Origin: Glebionis coronaria
Lineage: Eukaryota > Streptophyta > Magnoliopsida > Asterales > Asteraceae
DNA: 64,000 nt
Direction: 5' to 3'
NCBI GenBank assembly: GCA_025667525.1
Contig: CM046882.1
Location: 499,810,292 to 499,874,291 of the forward strand
The position numbers and the translations under genes were made by a program. Below, in pieces: positions 9,461 through 22,302 of this stretch. The notes below the pieces were generated by a model that had not been told where the DNA came from, searched no databases, and saw only the letters and a program-made list of their open reading frames with translations. The stretch's first letter is position 1, and every line of letters starts with the position of its first letter.

Positions 9461-12400
9461 TGATGTGATGTGGAATGTCGATGTATTTTAATTATATACA
9501 TTATAGGGCAAATTTAGGAAATTACCCTTAGGAAAAGGTAATAATCCATAAATAAGCCAAAGACGAATTCAATTAAACACGTGAGCGATCCAAGTTCGTC
9601 GTACACGAGGATCTTGTGAATTTGAGACGTTTGTTTAAATTTGGACAATTGATTCGAATTGGGTTTCGGTTTTTAATCTAAAATTAATCCTACAATTTTT
9701 AAATCCTAAGTGCATGAATCGTTTCCCAATTAATATTCTAATAGACAATTATTTAAAATTTAAACTTTTAAACTATTTAAAATTAATAATCTATTTAATA
9801 TCTATTTAAAATTAATCTATTTAATTAAAAACACTTTTACAAAATTTAAAAATCTATTTAAACAATTTTTTAAAACTATTTAAAGTTATAAACTAATTTA
9901 ATCCAATTAAAAATTAAATTTTACTTTTAATAAACAAAATCTATTTAAACTATATTTATTTAAAACTTAATTAATTAAAATCTAATTTATTTAAAATCTA
10001 AATTTTTTTAAAACAATTTAAATTTCTAAAAGTAAGAAATTATATTTATTTAATTATTTATTTATATTCTTTCTATATTTTATATTAAAAACTAACTCAA
10101 CCTTTTATGACAAATTCAATTTTAGTAAATCATTTATTTAAATTAATTACTTATTTTTATTAAATGTAAATAAACCTTTTATAAAAACAAAAGAATACAA
10201 TGACCTAAGATTATATAAACTATTTAATGCAGATAGATTAACAAAAGAGCATACAACTCAAGTGGATAACACGTTGGGTGTTTACCCTTGAGGTCAAGGG
10301 TTCGAGTCCCACAAGGGACTTTTTGGTGATATATTTTTTTGACAGTTAAAATTAAGAGTAAAAGTCACATGAATGACATATTGGTCTGAATATTTGTTTT
10401 TGGACAACAAATATGCCATAAATCAATGAATCAGTTCCAACCCAAGCGTTTGGAAAACTGATTTTGTTACAACATAAATACACTACTTATCAATATGCAG
10501 AAATGAACATAAATCCACACAATAATCAGTTAACACAAATCTGAATAATAGTTAAAACAGGTAAAATCAGATTCCCAAAAAAAAGAAAATATAGATGAGC
10601 AAATCCAGTAAAATTCTAATGTCAATAGATTAATAGCTTAACAGATTCTAATATCAGCAGACTATGAAAAACCAAAAGTCAAAGACCAAAACCATACATA
10701 TCAAATACTCAGTACATCATGGATCCAAATAAAGCTTACAGATAATAAAACCCAATCCAGAAAATCCTAATCAACTTATTAATTCTATCTAAATCAGGAA
10801 CTAAAGCAAAAATTCAAAGCAAAAGACAAATCAACAGATTATCTAAACTTCATCAGTGCAAACCAAAATACAACTTAATATAATTTAGGCTGAAACATAG
10901 GAGTAAATCAATTCAAAGCATCAGACTACCAAATAACCCTACTCATTATAGCATACCCAGTTATCCAATATTAAACTCAAATCAACAAGCATCATTATAG
11001 CAGTTATATATAGCAGTTCTAAAAAAAGTAGTCCAATAAGCAACTAAAGAATATAAGCAGACTATAGTTTATCAGATACAAAAACAAAACTCACTAAACC
11101 TAAAACTTATCAATAACAGCTAAGCATAATCATAAACCACTTAATTTCTTAACAATTAATCCTGAAATAAAACTTGTAAAAGTAAAATAAGAGAAACCTT
11201 CATGACGATTTCCTTTGATGATGATGACGCAGCGCTGAACTGGCCCTTTTAACCTGATTCAACTCAACCTTTAAACCGAACACCATTCGAATCACCATTA
11301 CTCGAACCATCTTAATATTCGACAGTAACATCACACTTCGAATACAATTAAGTGTTTATTAAACTTTCCAGTAGGGAAAGTCTTGCCCCAATTTTCACTT
11401 TTATTATTCAATATAAGCTATGATTTAGCTTAATTAAATAACATTAATATTATTATAACACAATAGATTAATGAAGGAATAAAATTGCAATAGAAAATTA
11501 AACAAAAAGTAAATCGAAATTTTATTAAACTCCAAATAAACTTTTTGTTAATCTCAAAAACTGATTACAATACTAATAAAAAGAAATTACAAATATCCCT
11601 AAATCTATTTCTACATAATAACTTTAAAGTAAAAAGTGGGATGATGATTACACAATAATTGGGAGTTTTTATAGGCAAACCTCCAAGGCCTGCTGATGAG
11701 GTTTGTTTAGACGAATCTTGAATCATAGCCATCCAATCCATCTTTTCTCTTTCTTTCTTTTGATCTACGGTTGAAAATTTGCACACTAGCACACAGATTG
11801 CCAAGGTGGCATGATTGTGTGCTAGTTGTGCTTCTTTGAAGCTGACTTGGCTCTCTTTAATTGGAGGATGATAAAAGTTGAGGTGTTTCCACCAATCAGC
11901 ATCAAGGGAAGCTGCCACATCAATTGTTACACCCCATCTTCAAGCTCCTAAATAAGGGGGAATTAATTTGGGGCGCGTGCGTTACACACACGCAAGAATA
12001 AGAAACCCCCAAATTTAATTTTTAGGGTTTGTGGTGAAAAGTTTGGTGACTGGTTATTTGGTTGAAAGAGAAACACACTGGATGTATCGAAAGTAAAAAA
12101 GGTGAGTGTGTGTGTGTGATAGTTTGACCAAAGTGTGAAAAATCTTTTCACTTTATAAATTAAACCTAACCGTGTAAACTTTAATGGGCTTGGAGTCCAT
12201 AATTACTCCCTCACGTCTCAATATAAGAGTAATGAGATTGGGCTTGGGCCCTAAAACTCATCCGTCCATTTATTTTGGAGTTATTGGGCTCATAATGGGC
12301 TTTTGGGTAAAAGTGACAAAGTGATTTCCACTATTGGGCTTTTGGAATGTGGGACCCACAAAGCCCAAATAACTTTGATAGAGTTCAATCCTCGAAAACG

Positions 12401-12583
12401 AACTTGTCTTTTGGCTTGGTTGATCTTTTCTTCAAACTAGTGTCGATTTTGCCGGTTTTCGTGAACTTCGGTACCTACACACATTAAACAACAAAAACAC
12501 ATATACAATGACATTTTTATTCGTTTTATACATTTATTGATTGTTATTTGATATAAATGATATGAGTAAAATCACTCGTATCA
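9461..12583 (-). mobile_element. Athila 3' LTR (left copy)
   Basis: 3,123 bp, very similar along its length to 30284-33411. It is AT-rich at 9700-10200. It holds a tRNA-like segment (10247-10320) and two small minus-strand ORFs (11565-11918 and 11963-12151) that recur in the right LTR but match nothing I know. Confidence 0.9.
10247..10320 (+). repeat. tRNA-like (SINE-head-like) segment in LTR
   Basis: An A-box-like GCATACAACTCAAGTGG and a B-box-like GGGTTCGAGTCCC lie at tRNA spacing. The order resembles a tRNA-derived SINE head. The acceptor ends do not pair and the T stem is degenerate, so it is not a functional tRNA gene. The same segment is at 31070-31142 with GTTTGAGTC in place of GTTCGAGTC. 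Confidence 0.6.
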
Positions 12584-12595
12584 AACTCCCTCTTG
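12584..12595 (-). promoter_or_regulatory. Athila polypurine tract
   Basis: Minus strand reads CAAGAGGGAGTT directly before the LTR start TGATACGAG, as expected for a Ty3/gypsy plus-strand primer. Confidence 0.6.
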
Positions 12596-14571
12596 CTAAG
12601 CAATTGCCGTGTCCTCACACAATGAAAAAATAAAACTACTAACTACACTTTTATTCAACTTTTAAAACTTTATTTTGCAAAGACAAAATATAAAGCTTTC
12701 ATTATTTGAAAAATAACTTTTAGGATCACTAAACTCAAATAGATTCATCATCCTCGACTTTTCACTTTTCTAAGCCAAGTTTATAAACAAGATCATTGTC
12801 AATCATAAGCCCCAATGTTAAGACTACTCATACAAGTAATTTGTGTTAAACTCAATCTCCTTTTATTCCTAATTGTATCTCTAGATTTTATTGTCATTCA
12901 CCCAAAGGCTAATATGACTTATTTGATAATTATTAATCCAAAAAACGGTGTAAACTCAACACTCAAAACCTAACCTCGACTTCAAAAACCGTTGTCACTA
13001 AAGAAATCCCACATCAAGGATAACTTAACACGATTTGAGGGATAAATCCCCGGATCCGAAATTTGGCTAATAGGACTACTTAAAGCAACAATAAATCCTC
13101 CAAAGTCAATTTTGACCTTATTAATAGATTTAGCAACAATTACATCATATCACCTTGTGGCTCTTTAAGATGTAATCCTGCTCCTTATTTATAATCCACA
13201 CCCGAAGGCTCCTTGGACGAAAACAAGGGAATTGACATTCACCATCCCACCTTATGGCTCATGATGATGAAGAAATTTTTACTAAACACGTCCCTATGCC
13301 ATACACCATAAGGCTCTAATGACAAGGTTAGTGCTACATGACTCCCACCCGAAGGCTCATAGAGAACATGTTTTCATTTATTCTTCTTATTATTATGATA
13401 TATATAGTAAGCCAAATTTCCGTAATCCCATGATCAAAAGTACATGACGCTGACACCCTTAATGTGTTCTCACTTTAATTACAAGGGAAGAAAAAGAAGG
13501 AGTTACGAGTTAAGATATTAAGCCTAAACCGCTAAAAACTTCATTTATTAAGCAATTATTATTCAAGCGTGGAAAATAAATATGAGGAGATTAAATCAAA
13601 CACAAAAATACTTATACAAGGAAGAATTAACCTTAAAAAAACTTATGATTAAACTTTATCATCTCTTGCTCTCCATATTGTAAAATTTCAAAAATGAGAA
13701 ATTAATGGATACTTAGCCTATTAAATCAAAGTTTTGGGTTTTCAAGTCATCTATAGGATCTTGCATCTTCTTAGACTTTTTCAAGTTTTAGAATTTGCGT
13801 TTTAAAGTTCCCTTGATAAACGACTTACTAGGATCAATTATAGGAACTTGCGAAAAGTTGTCGTTCTTAAACCCGTATGAGTTAAGACTTTCGCGTTTTA
13901 AAGTTCCCTATATAAAAGCCTAGCAAAACTTGATTTAAACACGTTAAGGAAAAAGCTAAGGTAAAAACCGAGTCGAGTTAAAACTATTTTTATTTTCACC
14001 AACGCAAAGCCTACATTTGTGTCAAAAATACTTATTTTGTTTATTAAAACTTAAAATAACACTAAAAATTTAATTTTTTTTATGAAAAATGAGAAAAACG
14101 ATTACGTTTAGACACGACAAAAGCAATTGCAAGCGATTATATCTATTGACTCCCCCATGATAAAACCAAACATTGTCCTTAATGTTTCCTAGCTCAAGAG
14201 TAACACCCCTTGCTAAAACATGAAGAGTCTAATGCAAAAGTCCTAACATGGAAAGAGTATGCAAATCTTTAAGCCGTTTATTAATTATGCTTCAAGATAA
14301 AACGTTAGTCGATATAAATCAAAGGATAGTATGTGCCCCTTTTGACAATCAAAGTATGGAAGATCAAGTGGACCGGCAAAAACCGAACACGAGAGTCTTC
14401 AATGATTAGGGTCATACCTGAGATTCACAACACAACAAAACACGAGAACGGGCTTGAAAAATCAAGCCTTATTAGTGTTAGAAAATAGAGAGAAGATAGA
14501 ATGTATGGGACTCCCCCACAAGGCACCTTGTTTTTGTTAACCGAGTCATGAGCTCGACTCGATCCCCGCAT
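12596..14571 (-). other. Athila spacer between pol and 3' LTR
   Basis: No open frame and no env-like gene. It contains scattered copies of a short motif (minus strand GAGCC-NNNNGGTG; see 13151-13358) and two internal G-rich tracts, GGGGGAGTC, near 14147 and 14510 (minus strand). Some Athila elements encode an env-like protein here; none is recognisable in this copy. Confidence 0.6.
13151..13358 (-). repeat. Dispersed CACC-N4/5-GGCTC motif cluster
   Basis: Plus-strand copies: CACCTTGTGGCTC (~13155), CACCCGAAGGCTC (~13200), CACCTTATGGCTC (~13244), CACCATAAGGCTC (~13309) and CACCCGAAGGCTC (~13347). A weaker CACCCAAAGGCT lies near 12899. Spacing is irregular, about 35-65 bases. Confidence 0.55.
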
Positions 14572-15233
14572 TCATTGGTCCTTAGGGAAAGTTTGAAGAT
14601 CTGGAACAACCTCCGTAGGTATGTCCCCTCCAAAGTAATGTTTCACACGATGATCATTCACCTTAAAGTTAGGCCCGTCTTTTTGAGCAAGCTCAACGGT
14701 GCCATAAGGGAAAACTTGTGAAATGGTGAATGGTCCGGACCAACGGGATTTAAGTTTTCCCGAGAAAATCTTAAGTCTAGAGTTGAATAAGAGGACTTGA
14801 TCACCAATATTGAAAATGCAGTTTTTGATCTTAGAGTCATGAATCCTCTTAGTCTTCTCTTTATAGATCAAAGATTTTTCATAAGCTTGATCTCTTAATT
14901 CACTTAGTTCATTCAATTGAACCTTGCGATGATCACCTGCGGTCCTCAAATCAAAGTTACAATGCTTAAGAGCCCAATACGCCTTATGTTTGAGTTCAAT
15001 TGGCAAGTGGCATGACTTTCCGTAGACAAATCTAAATGTTGTACAACCAGTTGGCGTCTTGTAAGCCGTACGGAAAGCCCACAATGCATCATCAAAGTTA
15101 TCTGACCATGAAGTGCGATTTTCTCCAATAGAACGCTCCAATATCCTCTTAAGAGCTCGGTTTGAAACCTCCACTTGACCACTCGTTTGAGGGTGATAAG
15201 CCGTCGAAAGTCGATGAGTGACACCATATTTCT
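14572..15233 (-). pseudogene. pol: Athila integrase, catalytic end and C-terminal domain
   Basis: Minus-strand ORF 15174-14572 continues the integrase. It opens with the region of the catalytic Glu (GQVEVSNRALKRIL, the last acidic residue of D,D-35-E), then WAFRTAYKTPTGCTTFRFVYGK and a GPFTISQVFPYGTVEL block typical of Athila integrase tails. It ends GGDIPTEV...FPKDQ at a natural-looking stop. A frame change relative to the upstream ORF lies near 15174-15234. It acts in the nucleus, joining cDNA to host DNA. Defective here. Confidence 0.8.
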
Positions 15234-16390
15234 TTAGAACTTTTTCAAATTTTTCATTACAAAATGGGTCCCATGATCACTTATTATAGCCCATGGAGTT
15301 CCAAACCTAGCGAAGAGTTGTTTCAAAAATGTCACGACAACTCGAGCATCATTCGTAGGCAAAGCCTTAGCTTCAACCCATTTTGACAAATAATCCACGA
15401 CTACGAGAATATACTTATTTCCTTTCGAAGATGGAAATGACCCCATAAAATCGATCCCCCAAATGTCAAAGATTTCACAAACTTGGATAATGTTTTGAGG
15501 CATTTCATCCCTTTGTGAATTATTTCCTTGACGTTGACAAGCATCACAAGTCTTGAGCAAGTATTAGGCGTCACGATATATGGAAGGCCAAAAGAAACCG
15601 ACATCAAAGACTTTTTTCGCGGTGGCATTGGCACCATGATGTCCCCTGGTGGGTCCTTCATGACAAGATTTAAGAATATCTTGAGCTTCCTTGACAAACA
15701 CGCACCTACGAATCACTTGATCCGCGCACACTCGAAACAAATAGGGGTCGTCCCAAAAGTAATAAGATATATCCTTATAAAACTTCCGTTTTTGTTGGGA
15801 CGACATACCCTTTATCACAAAATTCCCCGCATGGTAATTTGCAATGTCCGCAAACCATGGGGTACTATCATCACCATGAAAAGCAATCATACCAAGCGTC
15901 TCGAGAGGAAATGTTTCATTGATTTCCTTGTTCTCTCGATCGCTTTGGTGAGGATTCTCAAGTCGAGATCGATGATCCGCCGTGAGATTCTTGGCTCCTT
16001 TTTTGTCTAGAATTTTGACATTAAATTCTTGAAGGAGGAGAATCCACCAGAGCAACCTCGGCTTAACATCTTGTTTATTAAGAAGATATTTGATAGCCGA
16101 GTGGTCCGTATACACTATGGTTTTAGACAAGACCAGGTATTGTCTAAATTTTTCAAAAGCATACACAACGGCAAGTAATTCCTTTTCTGTTGTAGTGTAC
16201 TTAGTTTGAGCATCCGTCATAGTCTTACTTGCATAGTGTATAGGCAAGAAATGTTTTGTCTTACGTTACCCCAAAACTGCACCTACCGCGTAATCACTAG
16301 CATCACACATAATTTCAAAAGGTAGGTCCCAATCTGGAGCAACTAAAATCGGTGATTCGGTTAATTTTCTTTTAAGCATCTTAAAGGCTT
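15234..16390 (-). pseudogene. pol: Athila RNase H and integrase N-terminal/core
   Basis: Minus strand. 16390-16250 holds the RNase H start (CDASDYAVGAVLG) before a TAA near 16266. 16247-15564 holds the rest of RNase H ([63 protein letters not shown]) and the integrase zinc region ([11 protein letters not shown]). A stop at 15561-15563 is followed in frame by 15560-15234 with [11 protein letters not shown] (zinc-binding Cys pair), [11 protein letters not shown] (first catalytic Asp) and the second catalytic Asp in IISDHGTHF. RNase H removes the RNA template; integrase inserts the cDNA. Two stops make it non-functional. Confidence 0.85.
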
Positions 16391-17827
16391 TTATGCACTC
16401 ATCCGAAAAGAGGAATGGAGTCTCTTTTCCAAAAGATTGGTCATAGGCCGAGCTATCTTAGAGAAGTCTTGGATAAAACATCTATAGAAGCCGACATGGC
16501 CGAGAAAACTCCTAACTCCCTTAACGGTGGTGGGTGGAGGTAATTTGGCAATCACGTCGATTTTAGCCCTATCAACCTCAATACCGGCTTTAGAGATCTT
16601 ATGTCCTAACACAATTCCTTCTTTGCACATGAAATGACATTTTTCATAATTAAGCACGAGATTTGTTTCCTCACAACGTTGCAACATTCTTTCTAAGTTA
16701 GAGAGACATGAAGTGAAAGACTCCCCAAAAACCGAGAAATCATCCATAAAGACTTCCATGGGTTTTTCGATCATATCATGGAAAATGGCCAGCATACACC
16801 TTTGGAACGTCCCCGGAGCATTGCATAACCCAAAAGGAATTCTACGATAAGCAAATGTTCCATAAGGACAAGTGAATGTGGTCTTTTCTTGATCACGAGG
16901 GTCTATAGGAATTTGGAAATAGCCAGAAAATCCATCCAAAATGCAATAGAATTCATTTCCCGCTAGTCTCTCATACATTTGATCCATAAAAGGTAATGGA
17001 AAATGATCCTTCCTAGTGGCATCATTAAGCTTCCTATAGTCGATACAAACACGCCAACCGGTCACAAGTCTAGTAGGAATCAATTCATTATCCTCATTAG
17101 TAACAACCGTCATTCCTCCTTTCTTTGGAACACAATGCACGGGGCTAACCCATGGGCTATCGGAGATAGGGTAGATCATTTCGGCGTCTAGAAGTTTCAT
17201 AACTTCCTTTTTGATCATCTCATGAATCTTTGGATTGACCCTTCTTTGATTTTGGATAGCGGGTTTATAATCTTCCTCCATCAAAATTTTATGAGTAAAA
17301 AGTTTTGGATCTATACCCTTAATGTTAGATATTTTCACTGCAATGGCCCGTTTATGTTTCTTAAGCACCTTAATAAGTTCATCCTTTTCATTTTCCGTTA
17401 ATCCCTTAGCAATAATCACCGGTAACTTATCCGTTCCTTCAAGAAAAGCATATTCCAAATGAGTAGGAAGTTCCTTAAGTTCTAGTTCGGGTGCTTTTTC
17501 AATAGATGTTTTCACTTTAGTCTCATTTTCATTCACAACTTTTAAATCCATAGGTGGCGATTCAAAAGGATCTTCATTCAAAAAGGCTTCAAGCAAATCG
17601 ATATCTCCCTCCATATCATGATAATCCTCATCATATGTAGATGGCAAATCCGGTTTGCTAAGAAAAGCATCCACCTCCTCCAAGATAAAATCACTAGCCC
17701 TAAATGGAGTAAGGGGTGGAGACGAAAGGGCAATAATAGGATCCGATAAAGAAGGATTGCCACTTTCGGAATTAGCCGAGAATCCAAGCACTTCTTGAGA
17801 ATATTCTTTACAACCAACATCAATCAC
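16391..17827 (-). pseudogene. pol: Athila reverse transcriptase
   Basis: Minus-strand ORF of 478 codons. After a ~130-residue acidic linker come LLDAEMIYPISDSPWVSPVHCVPKKGG, WRVCIDYRKLNDATRKDHFPLPF, the catalytic GYFQIPIDP...TFTCPYGTFAYRRIPFGLCNAPGTFQRCM and the active-site FMDDFSVFG (Athila has F before MDD). The thumb region GHKISKAGIEVDRAKI follows. The frame is lost at the end (16391-16440), where a one-base change separates RT from RNase H. The polymerase core looks intact in this copy. Confidence 0.92.
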
Positions 17828-18260
17828 ATCGATTTGATTAATTGATTCCTCGTAATAATTGGAAGAATATTTAGGGATATGACCAATATCAAACGTGATA
17901 TTTTCATCATCAACTCATAAAGTCAATTTCCTCGCTTTCATGTCAACTAAAGCACTAGCCGTCATAAAAAACGGTCTTCCCAAAATAAGAGGTACACGAG
18001 AATCTTCGGGATAATCGCACACTACAAAATCCGTTAGAAATACGAGTTTCCCTACTTTGACAAACACATCCTCGGCTATACCTTTTGGAAAGGCGGTCGA
18101 TCGATCCGCTAGCTCGAGAGTCATCTTAGTAGGTGTAAGCTCAGGAAGTGATAACCTTTTCCACACGGAAAGAGGCATCAAATTAATGCTAGCGCCAAGA
18201 TCGGATAATGCTAAGCATCCTTCCATATTAGGGAAATCACATGGTATCAAAAACTTGCCC
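17828..18260 (-). pseudogene. pol: Athila protease region
   Basis: Minus-strand ORF 18250-17915 carries the aspartic-protease core: [19 protein letters not shown], whose D-L-G-A-S is the Athila form of the D-T/S-G-A/S active site, and [10 protein letters not shown], the family's I-L-G-R-P-F flap/end motif. A TGA at 17912-17914 separates it from the RT ORF in the same frame; the expected residue is Arg (CGA to TGA). The dimeric enzyme would cleave Gag-Pol during particle maturation. Confidence 0.85.
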
Positions 18261-18665
18261 GGGTCTCCAAGATTTTTGGGAAGCTTTTATGTAAGAACCG
18301 CGGAACAATTAGCATCTAAAGATGTAGACACTTCAACCAATTTCCCTTTATCGTTCATCAGTTTCTTAATAGTCGAAGCAAACTTAGGCATATAAAGCAA
18401 TGCATCCGTGAAACTAACATTGATATAAAGATTCTTAAACATCTCTAGAAAGTAGTCATTTGATCATTGGATTCTTCGTGGAGCTTCTCTTGGTTAAGTC
18501 TCGAAGGGTAGGGTAGTGTGGGTTTAGTCTTCGGAAACTCGGGTTCCGGAATAGGCAATTGGTCTACCTTTGGTGGATTAGGAATTTCCTTTTCTTTTAC
18601 CACCTCGGGTTCTTGCTCCACTTCCCTCACCGGAGAGGTACTCACATGTAGAAGCAAAGGTCCGT
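18261..18665 (-). pseudogene. Athila gag-PR linker remnant
   Basis: Contains a 70-codon minus-strand frame (18657-18445) rich in Pro, Glu and Lys with PYPSRLNQEKL, a motif commonly found between Gag and protease of Athila elements. Frames differ from the flanking ORFs by one or two bases, so several small indels are present. Confidence 0.6.
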
Positions 18666-19709
18666 CTAAAGCCTTCCACTACGTGTGTTTATAGCTTTCA
18701 TCTCACCCTTCGGGTTTGGAATGGTGTTGCTAGGTAAGCCACCCGCAGACGAGGAAGGTTTGTTCATTATTGCCTCAAACATCGAAAGTATTTTGTTTTC
18801 AAACTTAGCTTGATTCCACTCAATACGGTTTTGATTTTGTTCCAATCTTTGTTGATTAAGCTCAATCTTGTTATTTTGCCCTTTGATCGAATTTTGAAAA
18901 TCGAGTTTCAAAGTATTTATTTGTCCTTGAATATTGTTTTGAAAAGCTTTCAAGTTTGCCTCATTTGTTTTGATATAGCTTGATAAATCATTTTGATTGT
19001 TGTGAAAACCTTGATTGTTTTGATTAGCATGAAATCCATTTCCTTGATTAAAATTCCCTTGGTTACCACGGTTAAAATTATTCCGATTGTTTCCATTGTT
19101 GTACCTATTTTGAACCGGTGGAAAACCCGGTGGAGCAACATGATTTTGACGAAGAGCTTGACCGTTAGGGCCATAAGTTCCTGTCGCGGCAAAAGCACTA
19201 GCTTGATCAAACCCCGTGGTTGAACAAGCATAATTCGGATGTGCTCCACCACATGATACACAAAAATTCTCAACCATATTAATCCTTCCATGAGGATTCT
19301 TCCTAATCTCATTCAAAATCGTGTCAATCTTAGAGTCCAATCTAGCAATCTCGGTATTAGATGAATTCACATTGGAAACAACCGGTGTGTTTCGTGAATA
19401 TTGCACTCTAGACTTATTCTCAATTATACCCCACGCGTCTCCCGGAGTTTTTCTTAAAAGATTACCACCCGCGGCGGCATTTAATGAATCTTGTTTAATC
19501 ATATTAAGTCCATTATAAAAAGTATTGATTTGGTGTAATTCTGAGAAACCGTGGTGTGGACATTGTCTCAACAAATCTTTAAACCTTTCCCAAGCATCTC
19601 CAAACGATTCATGCACTTTTTGTTCAAATCTAGTGATCTCATTCTTAAAGTGGGTTGTTTTAGATGGTGGAAAGAATTAATTCATGAACTTAGAAACTAA
19701 ATCATCCCA
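18666..19709 (-). pseudogene. gag: Athila gag, C-terminal part
   Basis: Minus-strand ORF 19616-18666, open upstream to the Tekay insertion at 19709. It holds the conserved Gag block ESFGDAWERFKDLLRQCPHHGFSELHQINTFYNGLN, a CVSCGGAHPNYAC zinc-finger-like element (C-x2-C-x3-H-x4-C), and a long Asn/Gln-rich stretch (NRYNNGNNRNNFNRGNQGNFNQGNG). It ends NTRSGRL, a hallmark at the Gag end of these elements. The N-terminal half lies on the other side of the Tekay element (29170-29492). Confidence 0.88.
19705..19709. repeat. TSD of Tekay-like element (TCCCA), left
   Basis: TCCCA here and TCCCA at 29170-29174 flank the TG...CA ends of the element, a perfect 5-bp target duplication. Confidence 0.92.
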
Positions 19710-22302
19710 TGTAACACCCCGCTCCGAAAAGAGTCAAAGTGCTACTAATATGGTGTCACATCAGATACATCAAATTTTAAAAGGGCTAAAATGAAACTTT
19801 TATTAAATCCAAAATACTTAAAAGTAATATCTTAATAAACAGAAATTCCCAAAACAACGGGGTCCAAAATGCAAAGTATCAAATCATAAAATGTCTTAAG
19901 ATTTATTAAAAACTTGGGTGAATCTAGGTAAGTCCCAAACTCTCTCAATGCCCCGTCTCCCGCTTAATACCTGCCGCATGGAAAAAGAAACGGCTGAGCA
20001 AAACGCCCAGCAAAAGGATATAACAAATATGGTTTAAGGCAAAAGATATAACAATAATGAAGGTATCACAATGTATGAATCATAAGGATGATTAAGTGGA
20101 TGAATAAAAAGGGTTAATGAAAGACAAGAATAGCCCACGAGCACACATAACAAATCACATATCCAAATCAACCAAATAATCATATATGTGTACTAGGATT
20201 GCGACTCCTATGTACCAAAGTGACGACGTGTAATGCCACACAAACCTATCACATTAAATCAAATCATATCATATAAAACAAATACCTAGGATGCATTCAT
20301 ACGATCCCTGTAAAACAAATGTCAATAGCACGTGCACTAGCTCATGACTAGCACCCGCACTCACAATAATATAATAACTATGTGCACCAAAAGGGAACGC
20401 CGGGGATCTAATCACACCGCCCCAGTTAGTGTCATGTCACCGGTTCATCGTATGACATGGTCATGGTACCCCCATGACTAGATACAAAATATGGCTCGGG
20501 CTTAAGGGTTCATTTCAAAGGCATAACAACTAGGAAAAATATAAGTATTCAAATGGGGAACATATAAAGGCATAACAATAACGGAATCATAACAAGGCGA
20601 AGAATTTAAGGATCATATCAAAACAGCAACTAAGGATGTGGGAACATAGCAATGGCATAGGGGTTTATCAAATGGAGTCGTGTAAGAAAGAGTAAAAGAG
20701 TGTTCTTAATAAAGAACTGAATATCCGTACCTTAAAAGCACAAACAAGTCACGGAATCGTATACAAAGCAACAATTCCTATTCCCGTGTCACCAAGGCTA
20801 AAGGATACATAAACATATGTCTAACATACTGTTCTAGAACAAAATATTACAAGGTTTCATGATTCGGTGATTCAAAATCCTAATTATACACTTTCCCAAA
20901 ACCCGTCATTTAGGGACTGTTTTAGAAGATCCGACTGTAAAACCATTTTCCCAAACCATACTCACTGATTAAAGTCCAAATATGAAAAATACATTCGAAG
21001 TAGATAGTTTTAGACCCCGGATTCACTCAAAAATCTATCCCGAGGCTCAAGATATGACTCTTACAAGATGACTCATATTCTGAATTTTAAGGACTGTTTT
21101 CAAAGATCTACATGGTAACCATAGTTCCCGACCACTTCAAAACGTTTTAAGACCTGTTATGAAAACTAGATTCATTGTATATAGTTTTAGGCTTTTGAAA
21201 CTCTTAAAAAGATGTTATAAGACCCGTTTTACAGCCCTTACAATATCACCCAAAATCCGGACAGCCCTTAATTATTATTACGTATGAGCCAGTTTATTGA
21301 TCTAGACCACCATAGGTTAGCTAGATCTTTATAAAAACTTTATAAAACCATATTAAAACATATTTAGGCTGGTCTAAAACAAGATCTAACATACAAAAAC
21401 GTTTTTAAGGCATTGAATCACCAAAACACATTCTTAGGGTTTCAAAATCCTAGAAATCATGTTTATGCATTAAATCAAAATATAAGAAAGCCATAAGGGT
21501 GACATAGGATTATAAGGACTTACATGGAATGTGTATAATGATATGGTAATCACTATACATATAAAATAACAAGGATGGATGATTAGTAACAAGAATGGAG
21601 GTCTAGAGAGGAGAAAGATCAAGAACAACCTTAAGGTTTTAAGGTTTTCTTAACAATGGAGATGAGAGGAGATTTTTGTATAGTTTTGGCAAAGTAAATT
21701 ATGTTTTGTGTGTATGATATGGCTGTACTAAGGGTGGATTATATAGGTCTTCTTGTTTTTTCCATAACTTACACCATTAACTAGGTTTTTAATACTATAA
21801 CTTAAAGCATTCAAACACATTTAAAATCAAACCATAACCTATCCTTAATGGCATTCAAAACATTAAAAATATTCTTAAAACTCATGCTATAGTCGTGATT
21901 TTGGTCCACCAAAAGGAAGTGTTTCAATTTTGCTTCATAATGGTATAATAACACACTAATTAATTAGTTTTCTTCCCATTTAATCAAAGTCTTACACTTA
22001 AATGTACATGTTACAAAAGTGTGTACCTTTTTAATTAGTATAACCAAAGTTTAAGAAAGTTTATCTATATTTTTGTCTTAATTGAAAACTATATGTTATA
22101 TCATAATTTAATAAAAAAGGTTTCATATTCTAAGTCTTATTTATTAAGTAGTTATGAAATAATTAAACTATACTTTAAATTAATTTAAACAAATTGAAAT
22201 AAAATCTCTACTATTTAATTTACATAAAATTCTCAATGTTATAAATATTCAAATATCATACCTTATTCAGAATTTCCGTTTTATAAAAATGCGGGTTTTA
22301 CA
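19710..22302 (-). mobile_element. Tekay-like 3' LTR (left copy, full length)
   Basis: TGTAACACCCCGCTCCG...GCGGGTTTTACA. Compared with the right copy it has 765 extra bases (19776-20540); outside that block the two align with only scattered differences. It has no coding content. Confidence 0.92.

Noticed and set aside
10247..10320. Functional tRNA gene
   Set aside because: A and B boxes are present but the acceptor and T stems do not pair properly.
11565..12151. Two small minus-strand ORFs repeated at 32389-32973
   Set aside because: They are conserved in both places because they lie in the duplicated LTR; no domain, and no evidence of selection can be drawn from two LTR copies.
15528..16010. 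160-residue plus-strand ORF
   Set aside because: It is the reverse of Athila RNase H/integrase and has no motif of its own.
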